This document shows, in pieces, positions 61,009 through 64,000 of a DNA stretch of 64,000 nucleotides. Position 1 is the stretch's first letter. Each line of letters begins with the position of its first letter. Position numbers and translations under genes: made by a program. This DNA is from Erwinia_E haradaeae_H. Its GTDB lineage: Bacteria > Pseudomonadota > Gammaproteobacteria > Enterobacterales > Enterobacteriaceae. The notes below the pieces were generated by a model. It did not search any database. It was not told the origin of the DNA and was given only the letters and a program-made list of their open reading frames with translations. The stretch lies in assembly GCF_900698885.1 (NCBI RefSeq), contig NZ_LR217705.1:248001-312000 (forward strand), written 5' to 3'.

Positions 61009-62251
61009 AGAATATATATATCCGTATTAAGTAAGAAAGGAAGATGCTTTCTGATAAGAAGATGAGATGCAAAATAGTATTGCTAATGCAAGATGGTATT
61101 ATAATAGCATGTAGTAGTGTATTGTTAACTATAGTAGTTTAAAATTAGAGGTCTTTTCTAGTCTTTTTTATAATTAATCACAAGTGCAAGAAAAGGAATA
61201 TATTTATCTTATAAAATAAAATATTTTATTTATATCATCTTCCTTAATTTTAAAATAAGTAACAGTTTAGAGTGAGGTGATTTTTGTTAATTTATTAGTT
61301 TTTTTATTTGATTTCTTGTATGATGAAAGGATGATGGTTAGTATATATATACCGTTCGAGCATAATGCTCTATAATATTAAATATTATTCGTTTAGTGGA
61401 TTGGTTTAGTGGTATTTTGAATATTTTAGTTAGAGTATCCAGTTTATCTCTATAACTAGCTATCTAAAATATGCATGATTTTGTTTAAGAGAGATTAAGA
61501 GGTAGATATATTAAGATATGATGATTTTTTGTACTGTTGATTTTCTACTGTAAAATATGCCTAATATTATTTTTAATGTACAAAACTTTTTCGTGGCGAT
61601 CGGATAATATCTGATGATAAGCACTCTTAATATGTGCTTTATTTACATATAGTCATGTCATTTTTATGTATAGAACTGTCTATACAATGGTTATGCTAAA
61701 TAATAGTTATACTAAATTATACCAGGTATAGTTAGTCACTCCTCTTGCTATAAAAATAATTTATATTGCATTATATCGATTGCTCTATGTGCATCGTAAG
61801 ATCTAAACTTATTTCTTATCTTTAATAGAAGATGCTTTATTTAGACGATGAATGGTCTATGATAACAATCATCTAGATTAATATAATAGATGTTAATGCA
61901 ATCGAATATTATTCTCATAATTAACCATTAAAGTAAGCAGTTAGTAACAATTGCAGAACTGTAGATAATAATATTTTAATTACTATATTTTATTCGATAA
62001 TAATCAGAGTTTTATGGCATTAATATATAATATAGTAAAAATATTAATACACAGTGTAATTACTATTCGTTGTGATAGCTATGAAATAATAAGCACTACG
62101 CGTATAAAACGTTCTGTGTTTTCGAAGAGATTTTATTGATGTAATTCTGAAGAGCCTATTTAGTTTAAAACTAATAGGTTTTTTTATTGGACATATATAA
62201 TTTTAACTACAAAATAATATAATTAGTATTATATACTCTATAGGGGTAATG
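61009..62251. other. Divergent spacer between map and rpsB
   Basis: This is 1.24 kb. It must contain the promoters of map and rpsB, but I see no strong consensus. Near its right end is the hairpin at 62155-62185. In E. coli this spacer carries the t44 (tff) leader RNA of rpsB. Confidence 0.55.
62155..62185 (+). terminator. Terminator or attenuator hairpin in the rpsB leader
   Basis: CCTATT pairs with AATAGG, continuing inward through AGTTT/AAACT past one bulged T (62155-62178), and seven T residues follow at once (62179-62185). The T-run ends 66 bases before the rpsB ATG. It may be an attenuator giving a t44-like leader RNA, or the terminator of a lost upstream transcript. Structure is seen; the role is inferred. 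Confidence 0.65.
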
Positions 62252-62938
62252 ATGGAAACTATTTCTATGCATGAAATGCTTCAAGCAGGCGTACACTTTG
62301 GTCACCAGACTCGATATTGGAATCCAAAAATGAAACCATTTATTTTTGGATCCCGCAATAAGGTTCATATTATTAATCTTGAAAAAACTGTTCTAATGTT
62401 TAATGAAGCTTTATCTGAAATTACAAAGATCTCTGCCCGTAAAGGTAAAATCTTATTTGTTGGCACTAAGCGTTCGGCGAATTTAGCTATTAAAAAACAC
62501 GCTTTAGGTTGTGATCAATTTTTTGTCAATCACCGTTGGTTGGGTGGTATGTTGACAAACTGGAAAACAGTGCGTCAGTCTATTAAGCGCTTAAAAGAAT
62601 TAGAGCTTCAGTCTCAGGATGGTACCTTTGAGAAGCTTACTAAAAAAGAGGCCCTAATTCGTATTGGTCAATTAGCTAAGCTAGAAAATAGTTTAGGTGG
62701 GATTAAGGATATGGGTGGCCTGCCAGACGCACTATTTGTCGTGGATGCTCATCATGAACATATTGCGATTAAAGAAGCAAATAACTTAGGCATCTTAGTG
62801 TTTTCTATTGTAGATACAAATTCTGATCCAGCTGGCGTGGATTTTATTATTCCAGGAAATGATGACGCTATTCGTGCTATCAATTTATATCTAACAATAG
62901 TAGAGGCTACTATTCGTGATGGGTTATCTAGAGCATAA
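62252..62938 (+). CDS. rpsB: 30S ribosomal protein S2
   Basis: S2 joins the small subunit late and is needed for binding of S1. I start it at the second of two adjacent ATGs (62252, METISMHEM), which aligns with E. coli and leaves five bases after AGGGG. It has 228 residues against 241; the acidic C-terminal tail is missing. GVHFGHQTRYWNPKMKPFIFG and HRWLGGMLTNWKTVRQS are essentially unchanged from E. coli. It is co-directional with tsf. Confidence 0.98.
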   Translation: METISMHEMLQAGVHFGHQTRYWNPKMKPFIFGSRNKVHIINLEKTVLMFNEALSEITKISARKGKILFVGTKRSANLAIKKHALGCDQFFVNHRWLGGMLTNWKTVRQSIKRLKELELQSQDGTFEKLTKKEALIRIGQLAKLENSLGGIKDMGGLPDALFVVDAHHEHIAIKEANNLGILVFSIVDTNSDPAGVDFIIPGNDDAIRAINLYLTIVEATIRDGLSRA

Positions 62939-63195
62939 TTTAGATTAAATAACAGAATGTACAAAATTACTGCATATTATTTGAGGTATAGTGGGTATAT
63001 TTTATTATTTTTAATAAATAGTTATCATGAGATAGTGATTTTTGGATAGGTTGTGAGATTTTGACTTTTTTTGGCATTTATTGTATGATTTATCTTAAAA
63101 AGATATCGGTGTCTTTTTTAAAAAAAAAATACTATTCTGTATCAGATACATGTATATATTTTAAATATAATGCGAGTTAATCTTAGGAGAAAAGA

Positions 63196-64000
63196 ATGGT
63201 TCAGATTACCGCTGCTCTAGTAAAAGATTTACGCGAACGCACCGGTGCAGGTATTATGGATTGTAAAAAAGTGCTTATTGATGCGCACGGTGATGTTGAT
63301 TTAGCCATAAAATATATGCGTCAAGCTGGTATAATTAAAGGAGCAAAAAAAACGAAAAATATAGCTGCAGAAGGTTTGATTAGATGCAAAACAATAGGGA
63401 ATTACGGTGTTATGTTAGAGATCAATTGTCAGACAGATTTTGTGGTTAAGGATGTTAGCTTTCAATTGTTTGCTGATAAAGTACTTGATGCTGCTATTTT
63501 TAGTCGTGTAATCGATGCAAAAAAATTAGAAGACAAGTTTCAAGAGGAGCGTATGTCTCTAATTTCTCATTTTGGTGAGAATATTCATATTCGACGAATA
63601 GTTTCTCTAGAAGGTCCAGTTTTAGGAAAATATTTACATGACCAACGTATTGGTGTGTTAGTGTCTCTGACAAAATCAACCGTCAATTTTGCTAAAAAAA
63701 TTGCTATGCATATCGCAGCAAGCAAACCTGAATTTATTGCACCAAAAGATGTATCATCTGAAGTTTTAGAAAAAGAGTACCAGGTTCAATTAGAAATTGC
63801 AATGCAATCTAGAAAAGCAAAAGAGATTGCTGAAAAAATAGTGACAGGCAGAATGCAAAAATTTATTCGAGAAATCTCTTTAACTAGTCAGCCATTTATT
63901 TTAGATTTGAATAAAGATGTCAGTCAATGTCTTGTCGAAGAAGATGCTGTTGTGAATAATTTTGTGCGATTTGAGGTAGGTGAGGGGATTAAGAAAAAGG
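63196..64000 (+). CDS. tsf: Elongation factor Ts (3' end outside the window)
   Basis: EF-Ts recharges EF-Tu by releasing GDP. The frame is open from ATG 63196 to the right edge, 268 codons, so only about 15 residues of the usual 283 are missing. The N-terminal UBA-like domain (LVKDLRERTGAGIMDCKKVL) and the conserved NCQTDFVVKD segment, where TDFV contacts EF-Tu, are intact. AGGAG lies about six bases upstream. It follows rpsB by 257 bases in the conserved rpsB-tsf order. Confidence 0.98.
   Translation, partial: MVQITAALVKDLRERTGAGIMDCKKVLIDAHGDVDLAIKYMRQAGIIKGAKKTKNIAAEGLIRCKTIGNYGVMLEINCQTDFVVKDVSFQLFADKVLDAAIFSRVIDAKKLEDKFQEERMSLISHFGENIHIRRIVSLEGPVLGKYLHDQRIGVLVSLTKSTVNFAKKIAMHIAASKPEFIAPKDVSSEVLEKEYQVQLEIAMQSRKAKEIAEKIVTGRMQKFIREISLTSQPFILDLNKDVSQCLVEEDAVVNNFVRFEVGEGIKKK

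Overview
The window comes from a reduced, AT-rich genome of a Gram-negative gammaproteobacterium of the Enterobacterales, most likely a heritable insect endosymbiont. Three things point there. The 39 protein genes I call (one cut by the window edge) are nearly all conserved housekeeping genes whose products align residue by residue, as I recall them, with E. coli, Serratia or Klebsiella orthologues. About 43% of the window has no recognisable gene and is very AT-rich, with simple tandem repeats. I see no insertion sequence, prophage, toxin-antitoxin pair, CRISPR array or defence system. I cannot name the species. The set waaE, wabG, wabH and uge fits a Serratia/Klebsiella/Sodalis-like ancestor better than an E. 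coli-like one.

Layout. 1-4.3 kb: waaA-waaE-coaD operon, leftward. 4.3-7.3 kb: a gene desert dense in tandem repeats with tRNA-Pro(GGG). 7.3-12.4 kb: dnaK-dnaJ, ubiG, tRNA-Asn. 13.1-25.4 kb: ispB diverging from rplU-rpmA, then obgE, yoaE, murJ, lolA and proS, with wide gaps. 25.7-29.2 kb: yqjA, clpX and clpP, leftward. 30.4-33.9 kb: ubiA converging on wabG-wabH. 35.4-41.2 kb: pgm, rluB, galU, grxD, pgpC. 43.6-47.3 kb: plsB and uge. 48.9-52.1 kb: ribD-ribH-nusB-thiL. 52.6-57.4 kb: serS, asd, gmhB, leftward. 60.2-64 kb: map diverging from rpsB-tsf, which runs off the right edge.

How the genes fit together. The strongest theme is a retained, structured cell envelope. WaaA, WaaE, WabG and WabH are lipopolysaccharide core transferases; Pgm, GalU, Uge and GmhB supply or prepare their sugar donors; PlsB and PgpC make phospholipid; LolA carries lipoproteins; MurJ flips lipid II; YqjA supports the inner membrane. 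The second theme is protein quality control: DnaK/DnaJ and ClpXP, with candidate sigma-32 promoters before dnaK and clpP. The third is cofactors: ubiquinone (IspB, UbiA, UbiG), riboflavin (RibD, RibH), thiamine diphosphate (ThiL), CoA (CoaD) and an iron-sulfur glutaredoxin (GrxD). The rest is translation (L21, L27, S2, EF-Ts, ProRS, SerRS, Map, RluB, Obg, NusB).

I did not find a convincing new biological system. The points most worth a second look are the repeat-rich desert, traces of erased genes (gaps sized and placed for yhbE and glnD, orphan Shine-Dalgarno sites, a possible MoxR fragment), a read-through L21 overlapping rpmA, lost C-terminal tails in several proteins, and heat-shock control kept in an otherwise stripped genome.
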